Part shown: positions 8,066 through 15,777 of the stretch, piece by piece
Numbering within the stretch: position 1 is the stretch's first letter
Layout: every line of letters begins with the position of its first letter
Origin: Defluviitaleaceae bacterium
GTDB taxonomy: Bacteria; Bacillota; Clostridia; Lachnospirales; WRAX01
Direction: 5' to 3'
Assembly: GCA_009787945.1 (NCBI GenBank)
Contig: WQSI01000017.1
Span: forward strand, 1 to 21,878
Length of the DNA stretch: 21,878 bases
Notes under the pieces: generated by a model
Database searches by the model: none
What the model was told of the DNA's origin: nothing
Seen by the model: the letters and a program-made list of their open reading frames with translations, nothing else
Program-made: the position numbers and the translations under genes

Positions 8066-8113
8066 TTAATAGTCCTCCTTCGAATTTCGATGATAAATAC
8101 ATTTTACTACATT

Positions 8114-8142
8114 ATTATATCCAATGTCAACATTTTTAACAA
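8114..8142 (-). promoter_or_regulatory. Promoter of the formate dehydrogenase operon
   Basis: On the - strand TTGTTA (8142-8137), a 17-base spacer and TATAAT (8119-8114). An overlapping alternative is TTGACA (8130-8125) with TAAAAT (8106-8101) at an 18-base spacing. Both lie just upstream of the fdhF start. I see no operator or molybdenum-cofactor riboswitch in the short leader. Confidence 0.65.
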
Positions 8143-8188
8143 AGTACACCCATACGAATACCTAATGCCACTCATAAGGATTAGCTAT

Positions 8189-8231
8189 AAATAAAATCGG
8201 GATGCATAATTTATGCGCCCCGATTTTATTT
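8189..8231. terminator. Bidirectional terminator hairpin behind purA
   Basis: A 13-bp stem (AAATAAAATCGGG at 8189-8201 with its complement at 8219-8231) continues inward as GCATAA/TTATGC. A- and T-rich arms give a T run in both directions, so it can end the purF-purB-purA transcript. The inner part resembles the palindromic repeats nearby, so it may be a relative of them. Confidence 0.7.
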
Positions 8232-8276
8232 ATTTAAGGTGATTACACGCAACTTTAATGCGTCATCACCATCCAC

Positions 8277-8372
8277 CGTAGGGGCGCATATTATGCGCAC
8301 GCTGCTGGACGAACGTACTATACATTATCATTACGTATGTCAGACAACGGGCGCATAATATGCGCCCCTACG
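8277..8372. repeat. Inverted pair of palindromic repeats
   Basis: A 22-base segment beginning CGTAGGGGCGCATA (8277-8298) recurs exactly inverted at 8351-8372, 52 bases apart. Each half is itself nearly palindromic (GCGCATATTATGCGC). A third copy is at 14083-14111. With the terminator at 8189-8231 and the fdhF promoter, this accounts for the gene-free stretch 8066-8394. Confidence 0.8.
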
Positions 8373-8394
8373 CGGCGTTGGTTACTTATAGTAA

Positions 8395-9684
8395 TTATAA
8401 TTCCACAATTTCTTCACGCTTAGGGCCGTTTGACAGCCAAGTTATTGGCACGCCCACCTGTTTTTCTATAAAGCGCACATAAGCTTTAGCGTTTTCTGGC
8501 AATTCATCAAATTTGCGTATGCCGCGGATGTCTTGCTTAAAGCCTGGCAAAATTTCATAAACGGGCTTGGCAATGTCCAGCAAGGAAGGGGCGGGGAAGT
8601 CGGTAACTTTTTTGCCGTTTATCTCATAAGCCACGCAAACAGGGATTTCATCGAGATAACTTAGCACGTCAATGCCCGTCATTGCCAGTTGGGTTGCAGC
8701 TTGACATTCTGCGCCATATCTTGTTGCAACAGCGTCAAAATATCCAACGCGGCGCGGACGACCAGTAAGCGCGCCAAACTCCCCTGCGTGACCGCCGCGC
8801 ATACGTAATTCGTCGGCTTCCTCGTCAAAAAGCTCTGCCACGAAAGGTCCAGCTCCAACACAAGAAGAATATGCCTTGGTAACGGCTAAAATATTCGTGA
8901 TGGCGTAAGGCGGAATTCCCGCACCAACAGAAGCGAAGCCCGCCAAAGTGTGGCTTGATGTAACATAGGGATAGATGCCCATGCCAACATCACGAAGAGC
9001 ACCCAGCTGACCCTCAAGCAAGATGTTTTTCCCTTGCTCGCGTGCCTTTCGCAAAAATGCGGTGGCATCACCCATGTGCTTTTCCACAAATGGTCTAAAC
9101 TTTACTATGCGTTCATAAATGTCCATATATTTCACTGGCTCGGCTTTGTAAACACCAACCAATGTTAAATTAACCTTTTCATACAAGTGTTCTAACCGCG
9201 TTTTAAGGTGTGCGTCATCAAAAATCTCGTTAAGCTGTATGGCTTCTTTAAAGTATTTTTCTGCATAAAAAGGAGCAATGCCAGATTTTGTAGAGCCGAA
9301 TTGGCGGTCGCCGCGTCTTTCCTCTTCTAGCTCATCCAACAAGATGTGGTGAGGCAGAAGAAGGGGAACACGCTGGTCAAGCATCAGCTGAAATTTAAGG
9401 TCTGGCACAATTTCTAAAACCTTAGCAATTTCCTTTTCCAAATATTCCAAATTTAAGGCGCAACCATTGCCGATAATGTTTACCACATCTTCATAAAACA
9501 TACCTGACGGCATTTGGTGCAAAGCGAATTTGCCGTATTTGTTGAGGATTGTATGCCCTGCGTTGCCGCCTCCTTGAAAGCGCACCACAACATCTGCCTG
9601 CCCCGCTTTAATATCAGTTATCTTACCCTTGCCCTCGTCGCCCCAATTAGCACCTACGATGGCAGTAATCTTGCTACTACTCAT
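8395..9684 (-). CDS. purA: Adenylosuccinate synthetase
   Basis: Joins IMP and aspartate using GTP to make adenylosuccinate, the first step from IMP to AMP. The GTP-binding loop GANWGDEGKGK is near the N-terminus, followed by QGGGNAGHT with the catalytic histidine; LPHH.., FGSTKSGIAPFYAEK and GALTGRPRRVGYFDAVATRY are further family signatures. Length 429 residues is normal. ATG at 9684 is chosen because GGAG lies 8 bases before it; a GTG three codons upstream would overlap that site. It is the last gene of purF-purB-purA, 71 bases after purB. Several motifs differ slightly from E. coli PurA, which points to a divergent subgroup rather than loss of function. Confidence 0.95.
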   Translation of the reverse strand: MSSSKITAIVGANWGDEGKGKITDIKAGQADVVVRFQGGGNAGHTILNKYGKFALHQMPSGMFYEDVVNIIGNGCALNLEYLEKEIAKVLEIVPDLKFQLMLDQRVPLLLPHHILLDELEEERRGDRQFGSTKSGIAPFYAEKYFKEAIQLNEIFDDAHLKTRLEHLYEKVNLTLVGVYKAEPVKYMDIYERIVKFRPFVEKHMGDATAFLRKAREQGKNILLEGQLGALRDVGMGIYPYVTSSHTLAGFASVGAGIPPYAITNILAVTKAYSSCVGAGPFVAELFDEEADELRMRGGHAGEFGALTGRPRRVGYFDAVATRYGAECQAATQLAMTGIDVLSYLDEIPVCVAYEINGKKVTDFPAPSLLDIAKPVYEILPGFKQDIRGIRKFDELPENAKAYVRFIEKQVGVPITWLSNGPKREEIVEL

Positions 9685-9755
9685 ATATTTCACTCCCTAA
9701 GGTTAAAAATTTCCCTCAAAGCACAATTCTACACTAATATTTTCCAGTTGTCAAG

Positions 9756-11186
9756 TTATACTTTTAATTGTTCCCCCTGGGTGTTGCCATCCCAATTTGC
9801 CAATGCAGGGCGCAGGTGGTCAGCCAAAAACTCTTCAGTTTGCTGGGAAGCTCTTCCTGTGTAATTTACAGGGTTTAGCAAGCTTGTCAAATGCTCCAGA
9901 TTGGTGTTGAAAGAGGGGTCATTGGCAATGCGCTCCAAAAGGTCGTTTACACCTCCCTGTTCTTTAACGTTTGACGCTGCCGCCATAGAATGTACACGGA
10001 TTGCTTCGTGGAGTTCCTGGCGGTTGCCGCCCCTTTTCACACCATCCATCATTATATTTTCTGTTGCCATAAAGGGCAATTCGTTCATAATGCGCCCATG
10101 AATAATTTTAGGGTAAACAACCAGTCCTCCCGCCACATTAATATATAAATTAAGCACCCCGTCCAGGGCTAAAAACGCCTCTGGCACAGCAATGCGCTTG
10201 TTGGCAGAATCGTCTAAGGTGCGCTCTAACCATTGAGCCGATGCCGTGTGTGCCGTGTTTTGCCCTTGGGTGATTACGTGGCGGCAAAGGGCGTTCATCC
10301 GCTCGGCTCGCATGGGATTGCGTTTGTATGCCATTGCTGATGAGCCGATTTGGTTCGTCTCAAAGGGTTCTTCCATTTCTTTAAGGTGGGCAAGAAGGCG
10401 GAGGTCGTTGGCGAATTTGCTGCAAGACTGGGCAACCTGCCCTAAAACATTTACAAAGCGGCTGTCCACTTTACGGCTGTAGGTCTGCCCGCTGACTGGA
10501 TAAACATTTTCAAAATCAAAGTCGGTGGCAACAATTTCCTCCAAGCGTTTCACATCACGGGAATCCCCGTCGAAAAGCTCCAAGAAACTGGCATGTGTGC
10601 CTGTTGTGCCTTTGCTGCCTAAAAATTTAAGGCTTGACAGCACAAAGTCAACTTCCTCCAAGTCAAGAAGAAGGTCATGCATCCATAGGGTGGCGCGTTT
10701 GCCCACAGTTGTCAGCTGGGCTGGCTGAAAATGTGTAAAACCAAGGGTTGGCAAGGCTTTATGCTTTTCAGCAAAGTCTGCCAACAGGGATAAAATTTTT
10801 AATATTTTGTTGCGCACCAACCTAAGGGCTTCCCGCTGGATTATTAGGTCACCATTGTCAACCACATAGGCAGATGTTGCCCCCAAATGGATAATTGGGG
10901 CGGCAGAGGGACATTGTTCCCCATAAGCGTGGACATGAGCCATAACATCATGGCGCACTTGCCTTTCGATTTCTGCTGCCCGCTCAAAATTTATATCATC
11001 CACAAACCGCTCCATTTCGGCGATTTGCTCCTCGCTGATGTCCAATCCTAAATGGCTTTGCCCGCGAGCCAAAGCCACCCAAAGTTTACGCCAAGTCCGA
11101 ACTCGGTTCTTTTCAGAAAACAACTCTTGCATAGCTTTGCCCGCGTATCTGCTGGACAATGGCGAAATATATCCCTCTCTATCCAT
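9756..11186 (-). CDS. purB: Adenylosuccinate lyase
   Basis: Splits fumarate from SAICAR in IMP synthesis and from adenylosuccinate in AMP synthesis. Family marks are HLGATSAYVVDNGDL, LGFTHFQPAQLTTVGKRA with its catalytic histidine, and the signature loop IGSSAMAYKRNPMRAER. At 476 residues it is longer than the roughly 430-residue B. subtilis type, and the signature loop is close to that of the eukaryotic-like ADSL subgroup. The ATG at 11186 follows AGGGGG at 7 bases; the reading frame stays open for 29 more codons upstream, but that part overlaps the end of purF and is not protein-like. Downstream of purF by 43 bases in the same operon. Confidence 0.95.
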   Translation of the reverse strand: MDREGYISPLSSRYAGKAMQELFSEKNRVRTWRKLWVALARGQSHLGLDISEEQIAEMERFVDDINFERAAEIERQVRHDVMAHVHAYGEQCPSAAPIIHLGATSAYVVDNGDLIIQREALRLVRNKILKILSLLADFAEKHKALPTLGFTHFQPAQLTTVGKRATLWMHDLLLDLEEVDFVLSSLKFLGSKGTTGTHASFLELFDGDSRDVKRLEEIVATDFDFENVYPVSGQTYSRKVDSRFVNVLGQVAQSCSKFANDLRLLAHLKEMEEPFETNQIGSSAMAYKRNPMRAERMNALCRHVITQGQNTAHTASAQWLERTLDDSANKRIAVPEAFLALDGVLNLYINVAGGLVVYPKIIHGRIMNELPFMATENIMMDGVKRGGNRQELHEAIRVHSMAAASNVKEQGGVNDLLERIANDPSFNTNLEHLTSLLNPVNYTGRASQQTEEFLADHLRPALANWDGNTQGEQLKV

Positions 11187-11229
11187 TACACAACCCCCTA
11201 ACAATATTTTTTTTGGAACACATTTACTA

Positions 11230-12624
11230 TTACGGCCGCGAATTCGGAGGATATTCCCCTGAAAAGCAGGCATGACAAAAGCCAGTATCCTTTACATCTG
11301 GGATAATCTTCGGAAGGTCGTTCATGTCGAGATAGGCTAAACTATCAGCACCAACGATTTTGCAAATATCCTCCGTTGTATTGCCGTAACTGATAAGCTG
11401 AATAGAATCTGGCACATCGGTTCCAAAATAGCAAGGATATCGGAAAGGAGGGCTGGACATGCGCAAATGAACCTCTTTAACTCCAACTTCCCTAAGGGAT
11501 TTAATGATGATTGAGTTGGTTGTTCCCCTAACCATGCTATCGTCTACAAGAACAACCCTTTTACCCTCTAAATATTTACGTATGGGGTTAAGTTTTAGGC
11601 GCACAGCAGCTTCACGGCTCATTTGGTCTGGACGTATGAAGGTGCGCCCAGCATAACGGTTTTTGCCAAATCCTTCCACATAAGGTATTCCAGATTCTTC
11701 TGAATAACCAATGGCGGCTGGTATGCCAGAATCTGGCACGCCGATAACAATATCTGCTTCTACTGGGCTGGACTTAGACAGAAGGCGGCCGCTTAGCTTG
11801 CGGGCATCGTAAACCAATTGATTATAGATAACCGAATCTGACCGCGCAAAGTAAATATATTCAAAAATGCACAAATTACCTGGGGTTTTGCCGCAATTGT
11901 CTTTGTTGGAGTGAAAAACCCCGTCTTTTATTACAATAACCTCACCAGGTTCAACTTCCCGCACAAATTTTGCGTCTACAGCGTCCAAGGCGCAGGTTTC
12001 AGAGGCGAAAACAAGCGAACCATCAGCACATTCGCCATAGCATAAGGGGCGGAAGCCGTCAGGGTCCCGCGCTACAATCATCTTGCTTGGGGACATAATT
12101 ATTAGGGAATACGCACCTTTTAATATGCTCATTACCTTTGCCACAGCACCTTCTACAGACCCAGAAGCAAGGCGGTTTCTGGCTATGGCGTAGGCTATAA
12201 TCTCCGTATCTGTGTTGGAGCGGTAAATTGCCCCGTCCAGCTGATATTCTTGCCTTAACTCTTCTGCGTTGGTGATGTTGCCGTTGTGGCTAATTGCAAG
12301 CTGCCCCTTGGCATAATTTACCACAAGAGGTTGTGCGCTGTTTTTGTCAGTACGGTTGCCTGCGGTTGAATAGCGGCAATGGGCAATTGCCATAGTTCCC
12401 TCTAGCTCGTTTATAATTTTGTCATTAAAAACCTCCTCCACAAGACCAACGTCTTTATGAAAGTAAATATCCCTGTCGATGTTTACGGCGATGCCGCAAG
12501 CTTCCTGCCCGCGATGCTGCAATGCCATCAGCCCCAAATACGCCTTTGTGGCAAGCTGGTTGCCTGTTGCAGACCTGTTGTAAATCCCAAAAACGCCACA
12601 TTCTTCTTTAACTTTATCAAGCAT
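11230..12624 (-). CDS. purF: Amidophosphoribosyltransferase
   Basis: Catalyses the first committed step of purine synthesis, PRPP plus glutamine to phosphoribosylamine. After a short propeptide (MLDKVKEE) comes the nucleophile cysteine in CGVFGIYN, which must be exposed by cleavage. The glutaminase domain shows LMALQHRGQEACGI and ISHNGNITNAEELR; the PRPP site is RVVLVDDSMVRGTT. Cysteines in NLCIFEYIYFARSDS, FRYPCYFG and the C-terminal CHACFSGEYP match the iron-sulfur type known from B. subtilis. The protein has 464 residues. It opens the purF-purB-purA unit behind its own promoter, with a short leader that shows no riboswitch. A gene set limited to the first and the IMP-to-AMP steps means the other pur genes lie elsewhere. 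Confidence 0.96.
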   Translation of the reverse strand: MLDKVKEECGVFGIYNRSATGNQLATKAYLGLMALQHRGQEACGIAVNIDRDIYFHKDVGLVEEVFNDKIINELEGTMAIAHCRYSTAGNRTDKNSAQPLVVNYAKGQLAISHNGNITNAEELRQEYQLDGAIYRSNTDTEIIAYAIARNRLASGSVEGAVAKVMSILKGAYSLIIMSPSKMIVARDPDGFRPLCYGECADGSLVFASETCALDAVDAKFVREVEPGEVIVIKDGVFHSNKDNCGKTPGNLCIFEYIYFARSDSVIYNQLVYDARKLSGRLLSKSSPVEADIVIGVPDSGIPAAIGYSEESGIPYVEGFGKNRYAGRTFIRPDQMSREAAVRLKLNPIRKYLEGKRVVLVDDSMVRGTTNSIIIKSLREVGVKEVHLRMSSPPFRYPCYFGTDVPDSIQLISYGNTTEDICKIVGADSLAYLDMNDLPKIIPDVKDTGFCHACFSGEYPPNSRP

Positions 12625-12660
12625 TTTAAAAACCCCCGCTTTTCTTTGGTATTCATCATA

Positions 12661-12689
12661 AGTCTACCAGAAACCTTCTTCTTTGTCAA
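12661..12689 (-). promoter_or_regulatory. purF: Promoter of purF-purB-purA
   Basis: On the - strand TTGACA (12689-12684), a 17-base spacer and TAGACT (12666-12661), with TGG directly before the -10. It is back to back with the lgt promoter, 23 bases apart. Confidence 0.75.
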
Positions 12690-12712
12690 TATAACAATCA
12701 CATAAAAAATAC

Positions 12713-12741
12713 TTGCTATTGTTTCTGCGGTCTGGTATAAT
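12713..12741 (+). promoter_or_regulatory. lgt: Promoter of lgt
   Basis: TTGCTA (12713-12718), a 17-base spacer and a consensus TATAAT (12736-12741) with an extended -10 (TGG). It lies about 33 bases before the TTG start codon. Confidence 0.75.
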
Positions 12742-12774
12742 CACCACACGACAAATTGAAACGGAGGACAAATT

Positions 12775-13668
12775 TTGGCTGATATTATTTTTCCGAATTT
12801 AGGGATAACCATTCAAAATCTTAACCGAGTGGCGTTTTCTATTGGAACTTTTGACATTTATTGGTATGCGGTATTTGTGGTTACGGGCATTTTAGCGGGT
12901 GTGTTTTTTGGGGCATATTTCGCGCCCAAAAAAACAGGGCAAAACCACGAAATTTATTTTGATTTTGCCCTTTGGGTAATCCCTTCTGCCATTGTGGGTG
13001 GGCGGCTGTTTTTCTTAATGTTTAGCCCCTGGCCTGAGGGAGCTGGAATTGGGCATCTTTTTAACATCAGAGCGGGAGGAATTGCGATTTTTGGCGTTAT
13101 AATCGCCGCCCTTGCCACCGCAATAATTTTTTGCTGGCGCAAGAAAATTTCCTTTTTCAACTTTGCTGACACTGCCGTTGTAGGTCTTATTATCGGGCAC
13201 GTTATCGGGCGTTTCGGCAACTTTACCAACCGTGAAGCTTTTGGGGGTTTTGCACCAGATACAGCACCTTTTGCCATGCAATTACGTATGCAACCAGAGC
13301 CGACAGTGCTTAGTACGGGTAATGTTACCCAGCAAATGTGGGATAACCAGGTTTTCCATAATGGTATCGCTTACATTCAGGTTCATCCAGTGTTTTTTTA
13401 TGAAGCCGCAATAAATCTTGCGCTATTTGTGTTTTTGAACCTTTACCGTAAGCACAAAAAATTTAATGGCGAGCTTATTGCCATGTACTTTCTGTCCTAC
13501 GGCATAACCAGGTTTTTCCTCGAAACCATGCGCACGGACCAACTGCATATTGGCGGCACAGGCATTGCAATCGCTCATCTTCTGTCTGCTAGTTTGATTG
13601 GTGTTGGCGGCTTTATCCTCGCCCGTGGGTACATTAACTATTTCAAAAATCGTAAATCCGCCGCATAA
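12775..13668 (+). CDS. lgt: Prolipoprotein diacylglyceryl transferase
   Basis: Transfers diacylglycerol from phosphatidylglycerol to the lipobox cysteine of prolipoproteins, in the cytoplasmic membrane. The Lgt signature HVIGRFGNFTNREAFGG lies at about residues 142-158, with the essential arginine R146. YWYAVFVVTGILAG near the N-terminus and the C-terminal RFFLETMRTDQ are also typical. About seven membrane helices; 297 residues is normal. The start is TTG, six bases after CGGAGGA, directly followed by family-like sequence; no ATG fits. Lipoproteins that would be its substrates are encoded in this window at 15030-15533 and 15848-16768. Divergent from purF. Confidence 0.95.
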   Translation: MADIIFPNLGITIQNLNRVAFSIGTFDIYWYAVFVVTGILAGVFFGAYFAPKKTGQNHEIYFDFALWVIPSAIVGGRLFFLMFSPWPEGAGIGHLFNIRAGGIAIFGVIIAALATAIIFCWRKKISFFNFADTAVVGLIIGHVIGRFGNFTNREAFGGFAPDTAPFAMQLRMQPEPTVLSTGNVTQQMWDNQVFHNGIAYIQVHPVFFYEAAINLALFVFLNLYRKHKKFNGELIAMYFLSYGITRFFLETMRTDQLHIGGTGIAIAHLLSASLIGVGGFILARGYINYFKNRKSAA

Positions 13669-13724
13669 AAAACGAATCCTCTGCCCACAATATCATTAAC
13701 AAGTCTTTTATGAGAGGTGATGTT

Positions 13725-13874
13725 ATGGGAAAATTTACCAGCGGGCTTATTGCTGGCTCCGCCCTTGGTGCTGTTGGTTTGGCACTTGCCATGTCCGACA
13801 AACGCACAAGAAAGCGTCTTTTGAAAGATGGCAGACGGGCTGTCGGCAAAGCTAATGACTTTTTAAGAAGTTAA
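13725..13874 (+). CDS. Small membrane-anchored basic protein (49 aa)
   Basis: A 49-residue protein starting with ATG after a GAGAGGTGAT ribosome site. Residues 5-23 form one glycine/alanine-rich hydrophobic helix (SGLIAGSALGAVGLALAM). The rest is strongly basic (SDKRTRKRLLKDGRRAVGKA). The layout resembles very short YtxH-like proteins, but similarity is too weak for a name. It lies 56 bases after lgt and is followed 11 bases later by a second small gene, so all three may share a transcript. Function unknown. Confidence 0.65.
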   Translation: MGKFTSGLIAGSALGAVGLALAMSDKRTRKRLLKDGRRAVGKANDFLRS

Positions 13875-13885
13875 GGAGGAGTTTT

Positions 13886-14014
13886 ATGTCGAAGAAAAGC
13901 ACGCCAAATGTGGATTTGCATTATCACGGCGGAAACAGCAAATTAGTAGCAGATAACAGTAACGATTTGCCAGACACAGGCAAGAAGAAAAAAGAGAAAA
14001 AGGTTTATAACTAA
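13886..14014 (+). CDS. Small hydrophilic protein (42 aa)
   Basis: A 42-residue protein with a strong ribosome site (AAGGAGGA, 7 bases before ATG). It has no membrane segment; it is rich in lysine, asparagine and aspartate, ends in KKKKEKKVYN, and has LHYHGGNSK near the N-terminus. The sequence looks disordered. Its tight spacing after the 49-residue gene and the terminator directly behind it support a real small gene. LPDTG at residues 28-32 resembles a sortase motif, but there is no signal peptide or membrane helix, so sorting is unlikely. Function unknown. Confidence 0.6.
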   Translation: MSKKSTPNVDLHYHGGNSKLVADNSNDLPDTGKKKKEKKVYN

Positions 14015-14021
14015 ATATTTT

Positions 14022-14056
14022 AAGGGGCGGTCGTTGTGACCGCCCCTTTTATATTT
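14022..14056 (+). terminator. Intrinsic terminator after the lgt cluster
   Basis: Perfect 11-bp stem AAGGGGCGGTC (14022-14032) / GACCGCCCCTT (14038-14048) with a GTTGT loop and a T-rich tail. Confidence 0.9.
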
Positions 14057-14082
14057 TGGTAACATATATATAACTTCAACCC

Positions 14083-14111
14083 CGTAGGGGCGCATATTAT
14101 GCGCCCCTACG
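14083..14111. repeat. Palindromic intergenic repeat
   Basis: Perfect hairpin with 14-base arms CGTAGGGGCGCATA and TATGCGCCCCTACG around one T. It is the same family as the pair at 8277-8372. Similarity extends outside: on one side here the flank reads ACCATCCATCG on the opposite strand, against ACCATCCACCG before 8277. Confidence 0.8.
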
Positions 14112-14147
14112 ATGGATGGTAATGCGTTGTATATAATTACCTATATC

Positions 14148-15017
14148 TTAATGAGCCAGATTATGAAAGAAATAGTTCAAAGCGACAACAAGCAAAACCC
14201 CTGCAACCATAACGGGCAATTTCAGGCGTGAGCGACCAGTGTACTCCACCGCAAGAGGCATGATTTCAGTGAAAACCACACCAAGGATGCAACCAGCGGC
14301 AACGGCAAACATTATGCCAGACAAATACACGTTGATGCCGCCCACTAAATAACCGATGACAGCACCAAGGATTGTTGCAAGCCCAGCCAACGCGCAAACA
14401 CCGATAATCTTGCGTCTTTTAACGCCTCCCGCCTTTAAGGGGATGGCGATAGACATGCCCTCAGGCACACAGGACAGCCCTATTGCTAAAGCTGCCAAAA
14501 TTGTGCCAGAACTGCCAATGGCAAGCCCTTTCGGCAGGTCATGGAGGATTATGGCAAATGCCACAGGAAAGGCGGCGGCGGCAATGCGGCGTTTTTCCGC
14601 AGGGGTCATGTTGTCTTGGTGGGAGCAATGCTCGTTGTGGGGCAGAACGCCATGGATATGCTCATGCCCATGGGTGTCAAAAAGAGATAGAAGGGCAATC
14701 AGCCCAACACCAACAAGAACACCGATTACAGTTAACCAAATGCCTGCACCGCCATGTTGAAACCAGTATTGGTACATAATTCCAGTGGCGGGGTCAATTG
14801 CCGTGTGGTAATGCCCATGCCCGATAGCGTGAGGGATAAAGTCCACAAAAACAAGGGTAAGCAGAACCGCGGCGGCAAAGGTGAAGCTTAGACCAATAAA
14901 TTTTTTGCTTGGTCCAACCACAAAAATAACAATCAGACCGCCTAAAACCGAGCTTAAAAGCCCTGCCACAGTGGAAAGTATTAGTATATTTACAATTTCT
15001 GGAGCATTTTCTAGCAT
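14148..15017 (-). CDS. ZIP-family metal transporter
   Basis: Predicted importer of zinc or another divalent metal in the cytoplasmic membrane. About eight membrane helices in 289 residues. The two metal-site helices are clear: AIILHDLPKGLAIGSS (family pattern HNxPEGxA, with K in place of E) and LSCVPEGMSIAIPL (PEG kept, but C-V where many members have H-N). The cytoplasmic loop is rich in histidine (DTHGHEHIHG..HNEHCSHQ), as usual for ZIP proteins. The lipoprotein gene before it is 12 bases away on the same strand, so the two are probably one operon. Changed metal-site residues make the exact metal uncertain. The palindromic repeat at 14083-14111 lies just downstream. Confidence 0.88.
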   Translation of the reverse strand: MLENAPEIVNILILSTVAGLLSSVLGGLIVIFVVGPSKKFIGLSFTFAAAVLLTLVFVDFIPHAIGHGHYHTAIDPATGIMYQYWFQHGGAGIWLTVIGVLVGVGLIALLSLFDTHGHEHIHGVLPHNEHCSHQDNMTPAEKRRIAAAAFPVAFAIILHDLPKGLAIGSSGTILAALAIGLSCVPEGMSIAIPLKAGGVKRRKIIGVCALAGLATILGAVIGYLVGGINVYLSGIMFAVAAGCILGVVFTEIMPLAVEYTGRSRLKLPVMVAGVLLVVALNYFFHNLAH

Positions 15018-15029
15018 CAGCCAAGCCCC

Positions 15030-15533
15030 CTAATTCTGCACAAAAATCAAGTCATGGATAATGCTGTCAGCTGTAAAACGCAGGCGAAATTCGCCAGTTT
15101 CTACTATGTAATGCAGGTTGCCATGTTGATAGGAGCTTTGGGTGTTGTCAGTAGCATCTGGATTTGCGTCAATGCCTAGACCAGCCAGAGCGGTTCTAAA
15201 ATTTATCCTAGGGCTTCCTGGCGCGGTTGCTCCTGCATAAAGGTGGTGATGCCAATAGCCGCTCTCGAAACTTGGATGGCTTCGGTTTGGGTTGATATAT
15301 GCCACTACATGGTCATCACCAGTATGAATTATCACTGTTCCGCCCGCTTCTTCGCCGATAAATGTTAAGCGCGCCCCCTCGAAAGGTGAGAGGTCTGCAT
15401 GTTCTTCATCTAGGTAAAGCCTATCCAAAGTATATACCGCACGAGCTTCCACGGGTGTCGGTTCATCATTGCCACAAGCTGCAAAAGTAAAAAGAGCCAT
15501 TAGAATAACAAAGGTCAACAAAAATTTTTTCAT
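15030..15533 (-). CDS. Lipoprotein with histidine-rich patch, possible metal binding
   Basis: A 167-residue secreted lipoprotein: signal peptide MKKFLLTFVILMALFTFAAC with the lipobox cysteine at residue 20, followed by an acidic linker. The mature part is mostly polar and beta-like. HAD near residue 50 and GYWHHHLYAG near residue 95 offer several histidines. It has no family I recognise. Being encoded 12 bases before a ZIP transporter suggests that it captures or senses metal outside the membrane, but that is inference. The start follows GGGG at 8 bases. The lipid would be added by Lgt, encoded nearby. Confidence 0.75.
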   Translation of the reverse strand: MKKFLLTFVILMALFTFAACGNDEPTPVEARAVYTLDRLYLDEEHADLSPFEGARLTFIGEEAGGTVIIHTGDDHVVAYINPNRSHPSFESGYWHHHLYAGATAPGSPRINFRTALAGLGIDANPDATDNTQSSYQHGNLHYIVETGEFRLRFTADSIIHDLIFVQN

Positions 15534-15572
15534 AATATTATCCCCATCTTGTTTAATTTAAGTGCTTAGGAC

Positions 15573-15601
15573 AATATATCACAAACCGAAACAAAATGCA
15601 A
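15573..15601 (-). promoter_or_regulatory. Promoter of the lipoprotein-ZIP pair
   Basis: On the - strand TTGCAT (15601-15596), a 17-base spacer and TATATT (15578-15573). The spacer contains TTTTGTTTCGGTTTGTGA, closely similar to the spacer of the promoter at 20190-20218. Confidence 0.6.
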
Positions 15602-15612
15602 GCTTTTTGTGC

Positions 15613-15641
15613 TTGACAAGCTTCGCGAATTGTGGTAATAT
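15613..15641 (+). promoter_or_regulatory. Promoter of the cobalamin operon
   Basis: Consensus TTGACA (15613-15618), a 17-base spacer and TAATAT (15636-15641) with TGG before the -10. It lies 15 bases before the riboswitch aptamer, so the leader starts just ahead of P1. The gene-free stretch 15534-15847 holds two promoters, the aptamer, an attenuator and a palindrome. Confidence 0.8.
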
Positions 15642-15655
15642 TTTGTAAAATACTT

Positions 15656-15731
15656 AAAAATAAGGCATGGGCAATGGGGTGAAAGTCCTCAGCAGTCCTG
15701 CTACCGTAAAGTCGGAAAACCTGTCTTATTT
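15656..15731 (+). ncRNA. Compact cobalamin riboswitch
   Basis: The core matches the cobalamin aptamer: GGGCAATGGGGTGAAAGTCC, then the hairpin AGCAGTCCTGCT, CCGTAA, and GTCGGAAAACCTGTC, corresponding to the family's GGTGAAA-TCC, CCCGCCACTGTAA and AGTCAGGAGACCTGCC boxes. An outer stem pairs AAAAATAAG (from 15656) with CTTATTTTT (to about 15733). At roughly 76 bases it lacks the large peripheral stems of the classical 200-base adenosylcobalamin form and fits the short class-II type. It precedes a B12 uptake operon, as expected; bound cobalamin should switch expression off. Confidence 0.88.
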
Positions 15732-15736
15732 TTTTG

Positions 15737-15773
15737 AAAGCGAGCCTTGCAGAGAACGGGGCTGTGCTTTTTT
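15737..15773 (+). terminator. Attenuator of the cobalamin riboswitch
   Basis: AAAGC-GA-GCCTTG, loop CAGAGAA, CGGGGC-TGT-GCTTT, followed by a run of six T (15768-15773). Placed 6 bases after the aptamer and about 75 before the first start codon, it is the likely transcriptional off-switch. Confidence 0.7.
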
Positions 15774-15777
15774 GCTT

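Noticed and set aside
8066..8142. Molybdenum-cofactor riboswitch before fdhF
   Set aside because: The leader between promoter and start codon is too short for that aptamer and shows none of its stems.
13968..13985. LPDTG sortase signal in the 42-residue protein
   Set aside because: The protein has no signal peptide and no hydrophobic helix after the motif.
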